A stretch of DNA of 64,000 bases from assembly GCA_942491485.1 (NCBI GenBank), contig CALOAX010000002.1, positions 868,001 through 932,000 of the forward strand, given 5' to 3'. Positions 9,093-16,992 of the stretch are shown piece after piece. The DNA is from Desulfoluna sp942491485 (lineage in GTDB: Bacteria > Desulfobacterota > Desulfobacteria > Desulfobacterales > Desulfolunaceae). A program made the translations under genes and the position numbers. The notes beneath the pieces are model-generated. The model was given only the letters and a program-made list of their open reading frames with translations. It was not told where the DNA came from and searched no databases. Positions within the stretch are counted from its first letter, which is position 1, and every line of letters starts with the position of its first letter.

Positions 9093-9228
9093 AGGGCCTA
9101 GCTGTGAAATAATTATACAACGACCGTTACCGGGCGTTTCCACAATACCGTGTGGTCCAACGTTCAATTTTCAAAGCGCACGGTGCTGGTCATACTGAGC
9201 GTGTATAATTAAATTCTGGCAAGGCCCT
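9093..9228. mobile_element. MITE-like element, copy 1
   Basis: This 136-bp element has imperfect 27-bp terminal inverted repeats: AGGGCCT at the outer edge and a perfect inner TAATTATACA / TGTATAATTA (9110-9119, 9202-9211). The 102-bp core differs from copy 2 at only two positions. TAA flanks both sides and could be a 3-bp target duplication. It carries no coding capacity. The transposase that moves it is not in the window. Confidence 0.75.
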
Positions 9229-9230
9229 AA

Positions 9231-9344
9231 GCGAATATGATCACAACGTGTTTTCACCAACACCACACGTTGCAAATTCGCCAGATGGGGGTCCCGGGGT
9301 GACACAACCCACGTTGGTCACTCATCTTCTGACCGCCGGAGGCC
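9231..9344 (+). repeat. Box element R5 (degenerate, faces right)
   Basis: A hairpin with GCGAAT/ATTCGC outer and CAACGTG/CACGTTG inner pairs is followed by the box-like GACCGCCGGAGGCC (9331-9344), which faces the small gene at 9386. Confidence 0.55.
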
Positions 9345-9385
9345 AATCTTTCTAACGGGCCTGGGTCGTTACGCAGGCATCCCCT

Positions 9386-9574
9386 CTACAGCAACGCATT
9401 ATGCGAGAGATCGATATTCTTGATGGGTTTGTGCGTGCTGCGCCATTTACTGGCCCGCTGCCACTGCTCTCGTTTCTCCTCTTTTTTTCTGCGTTCCTCT
9501 TTTGTCCAGGTAGATGCATCCACCTGGCGCCTGTCCTGGGAGGACCGGTTTACCATCTTCTGCTTGTGTTTCAT
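9386..9574 (-). CDS. Small highly charged protein
   Basis: The product is 62 residues, very rich in Lys, Arg, Glu and Gln (for example TWTKEERRKKEEKREQWQRA), with no Cys and no membrane segment. An AGGAAAGGGGGA ribosome site sits just upstream of the ATG at 9574. A longer frame from 9598 has no better site. Composition suggests an RNA-, DNA- or ribosome-associated helix, but no family is recognised. It lies between the two MITE-like copies, which raises the chance that it is accessory. A second Lys-rich small protein is encoded at 60205. Confidence 0.6.
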   Translation of the reverse strand: MKHKQKMVNRSSQDRRQVDASTWTKEERRKKEEKREQWQRASKWRSTHKPIKNIDLSHNALL

Positions 9575-9842
9575 GAATCCCCCTTTCCTGCCCGACAACC
9601 CTCCGGCAGTTACCGAAGCCTTTCCGGAACAGGGAATATATTGATAGTTGTCCGGTGACAGGCATGGGGATCAATCAAAAGAGGTCGTAAGCGACGTCAT
9701 AAGGAAGGTAGAAATGAAGAAGATAACGAAAAGCGGTGACACCTGGAATAAGTCCGGCCATTGCGGTCATGTCCGTTCACCTGCCTCCATCATACGCTGC
9801 CGGCAAAACCATGTCAAAGGCGGTGGTAAAACCCAGGCCTGA

Positions 9843-9978
9843 AGGCCTCGCTGTGAAATAATTATACAACGAGCATTACCGGGCGTTTCCACAATACCGT
9901 GTGGTCCAACGTTCAATTTTCAAAGCGCACGGTGCTGGTCATACTGAGCGTGTATAATTAAATTTCTGCTAAAGCCCT
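9843..9978. mobile_element. MITE-like element, copy 2
   Basis: Same 102-bp core as copy 1 (9859-9960) and same orientation, with inner inverted repeats TAATTATACA / TGTATAATTA. The outer repeats AGGCCT and AGCCCT are slightly decayed. TGA flanks both ends. About 610 bp separate the two copies. Confidence 0.75.
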
Positions 9979-10183
9979 GACTCATTCGTCCAGATTAAGG
10001 AATCGCTGACTGCGGACAGTGCCAGGCACAAGGCCACAGGCGGCGGTGAGTCTGTGACTGCCCGTTTTTTTCACCACCCCATCATAATTTTGTAACCCTT
10101 TCTACGTGTCCGTCTCTTAAGCTTCATCATAACCATGGCGATACGTTGGCAGAAACCAACGAATTCCACGGCATCAGACGAAC

Positions 10184-10266
10184 GCCGCGAGGCTGTGCCC
10201 CGAGGAACGAGGGGCAAAGCCTCGCGGCAACCAGCTTTCAAGGTGGCTCACCTTGCCGCCGGAGGC
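10184..10266 (+). repeat. Box element R6 (single box, faces right)
   Basis: The 45-nt hairpin (10184-10228) has perfect arms GCCGCGAGGCT/AGCCTCGCGGC and the usual apex. Linker CAACCAGCTTTC, small hairpin AAGGTG/CACCTT (10240-10254) and box GCCGCCGGAGGC (10255-10266) follow, facing the Fe-S protein gene. Confidence 0.92.
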
Positions 10267-10308
10267 TGTTTTTTGGTCAAAGCCATCACCTAACCATAAA
10301 GGAACCAC

Positions 10309-11286
10309 ATGAACCCGACCTTGTCACGACGCGCTTTTCTTAAGGGAGGAGTTGCGACCGCCGCCACAGCGGTGACGGCCACAGCCCTTCCCGGTGCTGC
10401 CGAAGCCGCAGACCCGGGGGGCTATCTCACCACCCTTTTCGACCTCTCCAAGTGCGTCGGGTGCGGGGAGTGTGTCACCGCCTGCCGGGAAACCCACGAG
10501 GCCGACTTTCCCCAGCCCGAAAAGCCGTTTCCCAAGATGATTCCTGCGCGGGTGCCCGTGGAGGACTTCAGCGACAGCAGGGACGATGAAGACCGACTCA
10601 CGCCCTACAACTGGCTCACTGTTCAGGAGACAGAGGTGACCTGGAACGGCGAGGAGCACACACTCTATATTCCCAGGCGCTGCATGCACTGCATCAACCC
10701 GCCCTGCGTAAAGCTCTGCCCCTGGGGTGCCGCTGTCCAGGAGAAAAACGGCCTTTCCCGCATCAACGATGAGCTCTGCCTGGGTGGTGCCAAATGCCGC
10801 AAAGCCTGCCCCTGGCACATCCCCCAGAGGCAAACCGGTGTCGGGCTCTACCTGGATGTCCTCCCGGCGTTGGCCGGAAACGGGGTGATGTACAAGTGCG
10901 ATCGGTGCCATGACCGCCTCCAGGAGGGCGAACACCCCGCCTGCATTGATGCCTGCCCGGAAGATGTCCAAACCATCGGCCCCAGGGAGGAGATGATCAA
11001 ACAAGCGAAAGCGCTTGCCAAAGAGATGAACGGCTACATCTACGGGTTGGAAGAGAACGGGGGCACCAACACCATCTACGTCTCACCTGTCCCCTTTGAC
11101 GTTCTGAACGACGCGTCAGAAAAAGGGCCAGGCCTGCCCGATCTGGCCCCCCACGGCAACAGCATGGCCATGGCCGAAAATGTCGGCACTGCCATGCTCC
11201 TTGCCCCCCTGGCCGGATTCGCCGCAGCCGCAGGCCGTATCTTTCTCAAACTGAAACGCGCTGCAAAAGAGGAGGAGACATCATGA
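10309..11286 (+). CDS. Tat-exported four-cluster Fe-S electron transfer protein
   Basis: This is a 325-residue periplasmic ferredoxin-like subunit of the HybA/FdnH type. A Tat signal (SRRAFLKGG plus a hydrophobic Ala-rich stretch) opens it. Four Cys clusters for [4Fe-4S] centres follow: CVGCGECVTACRETH, CMHCINPPCVKLCPWG, CLGGAKCRKACPW, and CDRCHDRLQ...CIDACPED. A hydrophobic segment near residues 285-310 (TAMLLAPLAGFAAAAGRIFL) could anchor it in the membrane. It overlaps the cytochrome b-like gene by four bases (ATGA). It should pass electrons between a periplasmic donor and the quinone pool, but no catalytic subunit (formate dehydrogenase or hydrogenase) is nearby, so the donor is unknown. 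Inward-facing boxes enclose the pair. Confidence 0.88.
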   Translation: MNPTLSRRAFLKGGVATAATAVTATALPGAAEAADPGGYLTTLFDLSKCVGCGECVTACRETHEADFPQPEKPFPKMIPARVPVEDFSDSRDDEDRLTPYNWLTVQETEVTWNGEEHTLYIPRRCMHCINPPCVKLCPWGAAVQEKNGLSRINDELCLGGAKCRKACPWHIPQRQTGVGLYLDVLPALAGNGVMYKCDRCHDRLQEGEHPACIDACPEDVQTIGPREEMIKQAKALAKEMNGYIYGLEENGGTNTIYVSPVPFDVLNDASEKGPGLPDLAPHGNSMAMAENVGTAMLLAPLAGFAAAAGRIFLKLKRAAKEEETS

Positions 11287-11750
11287 CACCCCTGTTCCAT
11301 CTCGTCTTTCGGGTCAACATGCTCTTTCTTGCCCTGAGCGGTATAGGGCACATGCCCATTTTCAAACGGTATTACATCGCCGACATCCCCGGCTTCGGAT
11401 GGCTTGCGGAGTTCCATATCACCCTGACCATCCATTACCTCACCGCAGCTCTTTTCCTGGCCATGGTGGCCTGGCTCGCCACCACCCGGATTCTGACGAA
11501 ATCCGAAGACCGCCTCACCCGCCCGGCGCGGGTAAAGGTTGGCCTGTACATCGCCGTCATCGTCTCAGGGGGCATTCTCGTATTCAAAAACCTGAAGGGT
11601 ATCTACATGCCTGCAGCAACCATCACCGCCACCGACCTGATACACCTCTTCGGGGCCTTCACCCTGGGCATCACCGCCCTTGTGGCCCGTATCAAAGGAT
11701 TGGGATGGCTTGAAAGCCGAGAACAGGCATTGCCTCCGGCGGCGAGGTGA
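11283..11750 (+). CDS. Small cytochrome b-like membrane subunit
   Basis: The product is 155 residues with about four hydrophobic helices. Histidines sit at helix ends (SGIGHMPIF, LAEFHITLTIHYLTA, TDLIHLFGAF), which would suit b-heme binding as in FdnI/NarI-like gamma subunits. It overlaps the Fe-S gene, so the two likely form a membrane module. The last residues (LPPAAR and the TGA stop) are written by the box of repeat R7, so the original C-terminus was probably replaced or extended when the repeat arrived. Confidence 0.78.
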   Translation: MTPLFHLVFRVNMLFLALSGIGHMPIFKRYYIADIPGFGWLAEFHITLTIHYLTAALFLAMVAWLATTRILTKSEDRLTRPARVKVGLYIAVIVSGGILVFKNLKGIYMPAATITATDLIHLFGAFTLGITALVARIKGLGWLESREQALPPAAR

Positions 11751-11918
11751 GCCACCTCGAAAGCGGGGTGCCATTGCTATTTGCCCCTCGTTCCTCGGGG
11801 CAAATAACAATGGCCTGAAACGTGAAAGGTAGACCTATAGACGTCACAGGGCGATACGAACGGGTTTCACCTACCCGATTCAACATGGCCTTTTTATAAT
11901 TAGGGGAGCGTAGCGACT
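11732..11918 (-). repeat. Box element R7 (single box, faces left)
   Basis: The box GCCTCCGGCGGC (11732-11743) lies inside the 3' end of the preceding gene. A GAGGTG/CACCTC hairpin follows, then a 45-nt hairpin (11770-11814) with arms GCCATTG/CAATGGC and inner TATTTGCCCC/GGGGCAAATA. The distal motif GGGGAGCGTAGCGAC ends near 11918. Confidence 0.9.
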
Positions 11919-12033
11919 CAACGGCCTTTAGCCATTCACCCTTAGCCTTTCGCCTCTTTTTTATGATCGGGCTTTGGTATAGAGTATAATAAGAACGGGA
12001 CGGCCTTGCCGTCCACACGTAAAGGAGACCATC

Positions 12034-12123
12034 ATGAAAGAACTACTCGCAATGGGACTCGTCTTTGCCGTCTGGTATGCCCTTCAGGCATGGATCCTGC
12101 CCAAAATGGGAATCAGCACCTGA
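12034..12123 (+). CDS. 29-residue single-pass membrane peptide
   Basis: ATG AAA GAA at 12034 follows an AAAGGAGACC ribosome site and encodes MKELLAMGLVFAVWYALQAW plus a short tail, ending with TGA at 12121-12123. It is almost one transmembrane helix. It lies directly upstream of the ECF sigma gene and 280 bp after the cytochrome b-like gene. Size and form suit a small auxiliary subunit of a membrane complex or a regulatory peptide; no family is recognised. The strong ribosome site is the main evidence that it is translated. Confidence 0.6.
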   Translation: MKELLAMGLVFAVWYALQAWILPKMGIST

Positions 12124-12160
12124 ATGAGCGATGCCTGCCAGGTGGCAGGAAAGAAGAAAG

Positions 12161-12790
12161 ATGCAGATAAAACCAACCCAAAGGCCTAAGGTCACGGACG
12201 ATGATACGGCTCTGATCACCGCCATCCAGGCTGGAGACGGAGAACGGTTTGAAGAGCTGGTCACACGATACGAAGGGAAGCTCTACAACTTCGGGATTCG
12301 CATCTGCAAGGACATCTCCGATGCCGAGGACCTGGTTCAGGAGACCTTCATCAACATATTCCGGTATCTCAAGGATTTTCGCCAGGAGACCAAGTTCAAG
12401 AACTGGATGTACCGCATCGCCACCGGCGTCTGCCACCGCATGCGGCGCAGATCCAGGTACGCCCCGGACCGTGAGCTCTCCCTGGACGAATTCATCCCCA
12501 AAGATCACGCCGACATCGACACGGAGCTTCCCGTCTGGGCAGCCATGCCCATTAACCATGTACTCAACCGGGAGTTGGGGGACCATCTCAAGGCATCGGT
12601 GAAAGAGCTGCCGCCCCAATACCGCCTTGTCCTTGTCCTGCGAGACATGGAGGGCTTTTCCACAGATGAGACGGCAGAAATCCTGGGCATCACGCCCTCC
12701 AATGTAAAGGTGAGGCTCCACCGGGCCCGCCTGTTCCTGAGGGATGAGTTAAAAGGGTATTTCCATGACAACCAACCACACACACCATGA
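12161..12790 (+). CDS. ECF (sigma-E type) RNA polymerase sigma factor
   Basis: This sigma-70 family ECF factor is about 209 residues. Region 2 (residues ~15-95) shows YNFGIRICKDISDAEDLVQE and FKNWMYRIATGVCHRMRR, with the W-Y-R-I-A signature that contacts the -10 element. Region 4 (~140-200) shows PPQYRLVLVLRDMEGFSTDE and ILGITPSNVKVRLHRAR, a helix-turn-helix for the -35 element. The start at 12161 is preferred over 12131 because of an AGGAAAG site upstream. The downstream gene, overlapping by 26 bp, encodes a zinc anti-sigma factor. The target regulon is not visible. Confidence 0.92.
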   Translation: MQIKPTQRPKVTDDDTALITAIQAGDGERFEELVTRYEGKLYNFGIRICKDISDAEDLVQETFINIFRYLKDFRQETKFKNWMYRIATGVCHRMRRRSRYAPDRELSLDEFIPKDHADIDTELPVWAAMPINHVLNRELGDHLKASVKELPPQYRLVLVLRDMEGFSTDETAEILGITPSNVKVRLHRARLFLRDELKGYFHDNQPHTP

Positions 12791-13034
12791 CCACGATCAC
12801 GAAGCGTGCCTGGCGCTGTTTGAAAAGCTGTCCGAGTACATAGACGGGGAGACGGATGAGGTGACCTGTGAAGCGATCCAGGCGCACATGAAAGCGTGCC
12901 CCTGCTGCACCACATGCCTGGAGACCCTGAAACGAACGGTGGGGTTTTGCGAAGAGGTGAAGGACGAACCGGTGCCTGCCGGGTTTTCCAAAAAACTGAG
13001 GGAGGCCCTGAAAACGCTGCCCCCCTCCAGCTGA
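12765..13034 (+). CDS. Zinc-finger anti-sigma factor
   Basis: The product is 89 residues. The core matches the ZAS-type anti-sigma domain: a helix LALFEKLSEYIDGE, then HMKACPCC giving the H-x3-C-x2-C zinc site. Zinc anti-sigma factors hold their ECF partner and often release it on thiol oxidation. The N-terminus is His-rich (HTHHDHDHE), which might bind an extra metal ion. No membrane helix is present, so it is cytosolic. Overlap with the sigma gene indicates translational coupling, and a terminator follows 36 bp later. Confidence 0.88.
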   Translation: MTTNHTHHDHDHEACLALFEKLSEYIDGETDEVTCEAIQAHMKACPCCTTCLETLKRTVGFCEEVKDEPVPAGFSKKLREALKTLPPSS

Positions 13035-13069
13035 CAGCCCTGAGCTGCCATAGAACTACGATATATCCA

Positions 13070-13106
13070 AGAGCACGACCGGGCACCCGGTCGTGCTCTT
13101 TTTTTT
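13070..13106 (+). terminator. Terminator of the sigma/anti-sigma unit
   Basis: A perfect stem AAGAGCACGACCGGG / CCCGGTCGTGCTCTT with a short loop is followed by eight T. Confidence 0.95.
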
Positions 13107-13109
13107 ATA

Positions 13110-13293
13110 ACTATTCAGCTCAATAGTGCCTCCGGCGGCCCTGCCGGGGGCCAAACTTTTGAAAAGTTTGATAAACAGGTTTTAAGGGCCATTTCGATTT
13201 ATTCGAATACGTTGGCAAATCGACTGATTCTGACCTAACGAATATGCATCGCCACCCTTGCCGGCGGAGGCAACTTTTTGAGAGCTGAATAGT
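13110..13293 (+). repeat. Box element R8 (composite, clear outer inverted repeats)
   Basis: This copy best defines the ends of the composite form. Perfect 12-bp outer inverted repeats ACTATTCAGCTC (13110-13121) and GAGCTGAATAGT (13282-13293) enclose a left box (13128-13139), the AAACTTTTGAAAAGTTT palindrome, and a right box GCCGGCGGAGGC (13260-13271). It starts directly at the T run of the terminator. Confidence 0.9.
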
Positions 13294-13339
13294 GACACGG
13301 GGCTCTTCTCAATACGGGCTGCCTTACTTCACCCTCCAC

Positions 13340-13426
13340 GCGAATGCATTGAAAGTGGTCGTATAACGATACCCTTCACGCATTCGCCATAGGGTTTCCA
13401 GGTGCCCCCACCTGGCCGCCGGAGGC
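13340..13426 (+). repeat. Box element R9 (single box, faces right)
   Basis: A 48-nt hairpin with outer arms GCGAATG/CATTCGC lacks the conserved apex. The small hairpin CCAGGTG/CACCTGG and box GCCGCCGGAGGC (13415-13426) face the 3' end of the next gene. Confidence 0.8.
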
Positions 13427-13468
13427 ATGTTTCCAACAGCTAAGCAGTTGCGTTGAGGCCCTGATAAA

Positions 13469-14023
13469 TCAGAACGTAAACACGGCCACAGGAACAATCA
13501 CGGCCGCTGTGGCAACGCCGCCCACGCCGGAGTGCTTTTCATCGGCAACCCCCAGGACGCCCGTTAAAATAAGGGCTGCCGTGGCCAGGTAGCCGGAACC
13601 GGCATGGATATTCTCGCGGGTCATGCCTTCCCTGAAATCGATGCCATCGCCATAGGCCATATGTCCTGAAGAACCGGCCGCCACACCACAGGCGGCGGCA
13701 GCAACACCGCTCACCTTGTGCAGGGACGAGTCGTCCCCTGTGGCCATGGCCAGAATGGTCAAGGCAATCGCGCTGTAACCGGAGATGCGGTGGGTGTCAT
13801 AGACATCGGGCATATAAAAAAGCGGTGTAGAATAGTACGCATCCCTTGCCGCGGCATCCTCCTCTTCGGAGAGGGCGCTTGCATCCGAAGCACTCAGGAA
13901 TGCCGGAGCCTGTTTCCAGCTACCGGCCAGGGCCGGCGTAGAAAAACCGAAAATCATCGTTACCAGAACCATCCAGACCAGACCCTTGCAGCCCACCAAT
14001 CGCGCATCTCTTTTCATCAGCAT
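13469..14023 (-). CDS. Exported four-helix protein with repeated His-Gly motifs
   Basis: The product is 184 residues with a signal peptide (VWMVLVTMIFGFSTPALA). Four hydrophobic helices in the C-terminal two thirds each follow a His-x-x-Gly or similar motif: HRISGYSAIALTILA, HKVSGVAAAACGVAA, HAGSGYLATAALILT and HSGVGGVATAAVIV. Regular His at helix starts recalls b-type cytochromes (b561-like), but no family match is certain. An AAAGGAG ribosome site supports the start at 14023. It is transcribed alone on the minus strand. Heme binding is an inference from His placement only. Confidence 0.65.
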   Translation of the reverse strand: MLMKRDARLVGCKGLVWMVLVTMIFGFSTPALAGSWKQAPAFLSASDASALSEEEDAAARDAYYSTPLFYMPDVYDTHRISGYSAIALTILAMATGDDSSLHKVSGVAAAACGVAAGSSGHMAYGDGIDFREGMTRENIHAGSGYLATAALILTGVLGVADEKHSGVGGVATAAVIVPVAVFTF

Positions 14024-14479
14024 CCTTGCTCCTTTCTTTTCCCCTAATAATCAAAAGGGATAAAGGTGGCACAGCCCCACAGCCGTTACCCATGTTCCGG
14101 CCTCACCCTCTCCGGACTGCTGCCGTATTGTTTCATCCTTGAACATCAACAGAGCCCTGAATCCTCAAACGAGGTCGGCTGATTCAAAAACCAGCCACCG
14201 CACTCTTCGTGTTCCAGGGCTATTTAAACCTGAATTTTTCGGGATATTTCATTGGTTCACTGGCGTGTGATTTATCCCTGATAAGGATTCTATCGGTAAC
14301 TTCTCAGCAGAGATTTAGTGCATTTCACGGGCCGCCCCCTTGGAAGGATACGCGTTTTCCGTCAACGGGCACACAGCCCTTTCCCGGCAGGAGCTTTTTG
14401 GTTGGCATTCCGGGCCCAGCTGTATTATATAACGGTCTGCAATTCGACTGGAAATTCAAACACAAAGATAAATCACAGC
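14024..14479. other. Intergenic region between the four-helix gene and hslO
   Basis: No gene with a ribosome site or motif is seen. Open frames running into hslO lack family similarity. No repeat element or clear terminator lies here. Confidence 0.45.
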
Positions 14480-15463
14480 ATGTCCGTCGGTCAAGAAGCG
14501 GATGTGCGAGAATCCATAGAAAAAAAAGAGATGATCAAAAAAAAACCATACGGCGCCAACGCCAAAGAGCAGCTCAAGGCCAGTGCACGGGACAAAATGT
14601 ACCGTTTTCTTCTGGCCGATGACACCGTACGCGGTGTTTTTGTCCACGGAACCCGCATGATCAACGAAATGCGCGGCAACTTCGATCTCGGGATTCTGGA
14701 AACCTACATTCTCGGCCATGCTTACCTCGGCTGCACCCTCATGAGCGCCAACCTCAAAGGTCAGGACCGCATCGCCATCTCCATCGACGGCACCGGCCCG
14801 GCCAAGGGTGTCTCCGTTGAGTCCAACGCTTACGGAGAGGTGCGTGGTTTTCTCAAAAAAAGCCCCATCCCCGTCAAGGCCCCCCTTGAGAGCCTCAACA
14901 TGTCCCCCTTCCTGGGTGCCGGCATGCTCACCGTCACCAAGGTCCTCGAAGGGATGAAGCAGCCCTACACCGGCCAGGTGGCCCTGGAGTACGGCAACAT
15001 CGCAGAAGACCTTGCCAACTACTATTTCACGTCAGAACAGACCCCCACGGTTTTCAACCTCAGCATCAACTTCGACAAAGATGGCGAAGTGGTGGGTGCA
15101 GGTGGCCTCTTTCTCCAGGTGATGCCCGGAGCGGATGAAGAGACCGACAAGAAGCTGGAAGAGCTCATGGCCTCCTTCCCCTCCCCCGGCGACATCGCCG
15201 AGCGGGCCGAAAACCCTGAAGAGGTTATTCAGACCGTTTTCTCCGACCTCTCCCCCAACATCCTGGGGAACCACCGGGTGGAGTTCTTCTGCCGCTGTTC
15301 CGAAAAAGCCTTTGCCTCACACCTGGGCATGCTGCCCAAAAAGGACCTGGCCTCCATCGCAAACGAAGGCCCCTTTCCTGTTGAGCTCTGCTGCCACAAC
15401 TGCAACAGCACGTACAACTTCTCCAAAGAAGAACTCACGGAGATCTTAAAAACGAAGAAGTAA
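14480..15463 (+). CDS. hslO: Hsp33 redox-regulated chaperone
   Basis: This Hsp33 holdase is about 327 residues, active under oxidative and unfolding stress in the cytosol. The N-terminal domain contains MYRFLLADDTVRGVFVHGTR and later GNIAEDLANYYFTSEQTPT, both typical of the family. The C-terminal redox switch has the zinc-binding pairs CRC (in FFCRCSEKAF) and CHNC (in LCCHNCNSTYNFS), giving CxC...CxxC. The start is uncertain: 14480 and 14531 are both in frame and neither has a clear ribosome site. The family core begins around KMYRFLL, so 14531 would also give a complete protein. Confidence 0.93.
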   Translation: MSVGQEADVRESIEKKEMIKKKPYGANAKEQLKASARDKMYRFLLADDTVRGVFVHGTRMINEMRGNFDLGILETYILGHAYLGCTLMSANLKGQDRIAISIDGTGPAKGVSVESNAYGEVRGFLKKSPIPVKAPLESLNMSPFLGAGMLTVTKVLEGMKQPYTGQVALEYGNIAEDLANYYFTSEQTPTVFNLSINFDKDGEVVGAGGLFLQVMPGADEETDKKLEELMASFPSPGDIAERAENPEEVIQTVFSDLSPNILGNHRVEFFCRCSEKAFASHLGMLPKKDLASIANEGPFPVELCCHNCNSTYNFSKEELTEILKTKK

Positions 15464-15500
15464 AAGCAAGGTGCTTGGTTCTTTGTTCTTAGTGCTTCGT

Positions 15501-15773
15501 TGAGGAGTCGCTTCGCTTCCGCATGTTTAAGGTGGATGAATTGGACGGATCTGACAAAACCACGTAAGAAAAGGCAGTCAGATTACCCTACACCTGCTGG
15601 ATTTACGTCACGGTACCCACAACCTATCGAAGCCTGTGACGGTGTCCGCACTCTATTCACCGCTGACGTCGGGCGAAGCCCGAGCCGAAGGCGATTGCGC
15701 TTTGACCTGAGGAATGAAGGGCAAAGCGCAATCGCAATATGATTTCGAGGTGGCTCACCTCGCCGCCGGAGGC
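15501..15773 (+). repeat. Box element R10 (single box, faces right, with distal end)
   Basis: It begins at the distal motif GAGTCGCTTCGCTTCC and contains GTCGGGCGAAGCCCGA (stem III). A 45-nt hairpin (15691-15735) with arms GCGATTGCGCTTTG/CAAAGCGCAATCGC follows, then the CGAGGTG/CACCTCG hairpin and the box (15762-15773), only 25 bp before the next start codon. Confidence 0.88.
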
Positions 15774-15798
15774 AATCAACCAAACCAAGGAGTCCGCT

Positions 15799-16977
15799 GT
15801 GCAGCGTGTCCATACCGGTCTTGAACAACTCCTCGCATCACCCCCTGCCTGGGCACGGGAGGGAAAGCTGGCGTTTATGGCCAACCCCGCTTCGGTGGGG
15901 CCGGATTATCGCCACGCACGCACCCTCATTGCCGAGGCATTGCCTGGGCAACTTGGCGCCCTTTTCTCTCCCCAGCACGGTTTTTTCGCCGACAAGCAGG
16001 ACAACATGATCGAATCAGGTCATGGGATTGACCCGGTCACCGGGGTGCCGGTGTGGAGCCTCTATGGGGAGACCCGCTGGCCCACGGACGAAATGATGGA
16101 GGGGATCGACACGGTGGTGGTGGACATCCAGGATGTGGGCACACGGGTCTACACGTTTATCTGGACCCTTAGCTACATCATGGAAGCGGCGGCAAAGAAG
16201 GGCTTTCATGTGGCGGTCCTTGACCGGCCCAACCCCATTGGCGGCATGCTTGTGGAAGGAAACCTCATCGACGAGGGCTACGCCTCGTTTGTGGGGCGTT
16301 ACCCCATTCCCATGCGCCACGGCATGACCATCGGAGAGCTGGCCCTTCTTTTCAACGAGCGGTTCGGCATCGGATGCGACCTCACGGTGGTGCCCATGAC
16401 GGGCTGGCAGCGATCCATGCACTTTTCCGAGACCCAGCTTCCCTGGGTGCTGCCCTCCCCCAACATGCCGTGTGAAGAGGCGGCCCTGGTCTACCCAGGC
16501 CAGGTAATCCTCGAGGGATGCAACCTCTCGGAAGGCCGCGGCACCACCCGCCCCTTTGAGCTCTTCGGGGCCCCTTACCTCGACACCGACAAGCTCCTGG
16601 CCTCCCTTGAACCGGAGAGCCTTGCCGGATGCATCCTGCGCGAGACTGGTTTCGAGCCCACCTTCGGCAAGTGGCAGGGCGAGCTCTGCCGGGGATTTCA
16701 GATCCACGTCACGGACCGTGACCTCTTCTCCCCCTATCGCCTCAGCCTCGGCATCGTCCGGGCCGCCATCAGCAACCACCCGGCAGATTTCGCGTGGAAA
16801 CAGCCCCCTTACGAATACGAGTACGAAAAACTTCCCATGGACATGATCCTTGGATCAATCAAACTCAGGGAAGGCCTTGAAGCCGGGACGCCTGTTTCCG
16901 AACTTGAAACAGCGTGGCAGGATGAGCTAACGGAATTCAACAAGGTGCGAGAGCCCTTCTTAATCTACAACCCCTGA
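15799..16977 (+). CDS. NamZ-like exo-beta-N-acetylmuramidase (DUF1343)
   Basis: The product is 392 residues of the DUF1343 family, whose characterised member NamZ removes MurNAc from peptidoglycan fragments. Landmarks include LFSPQHGFFADKQDNM, VPVWSLYGETRWP, TVVVDIQDVGTRVYTFIWTL, VLDRPNPIGG and SEGRGTTRPFELFGAPYLD. A GTG at 15799 with AAGGAG just upstream is taken as start. A longer frame from an ATG at 15739 would add residues encoded by repeat R10, so it is rejected. No signal peptide is seen, suggesting cytosolic recycling of wall fragments or another sugar substrate. It is followed 15 bp later by rnhA. Confidence 0.88.
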   Translation: MQRVHTGLEQLLASPPAWAREGKLAFMANPASVGPDYRHARTLIAEALPGQLGALFSPQHGFFADKQDNMIESGHGIDPVTGVPVWSLYGETRWPTDEMMEGIDTVVVDIQDVGTRVYTFIWTLSYIMEAAAKKGFHVAVLDRPNPIGGMLVEGNLIDEGYASFVGRYPIPMRHGMTIGELALLFNERFGIGCDLTVVPMTGWQRSMHFSETQLPWVLPSPNMPCEEAALVYPGQVILEGCNLSEGRGTTRPFELFGAPYLDTDKLLASLEPESLAGCILRETGFEPTFGKWQGELCRGFQIHVTDRDLFSPYRLSLGIVRAAISNHPADFAWKQPPYEYEYEKLPMDMILGSIKLREGLEAGTPVSELETAWQDELTEFNKVREPFLIYNP

Positions 16978-16992
16978 TCCGGAGCAGAGAAG

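Noticed and set aside
15739..15798. Upstream ATG start for the NamZ-like protein
   Set aside because: The added residues are encoded by repeat R10; the GTG at 15799 has a proper ribosome site.
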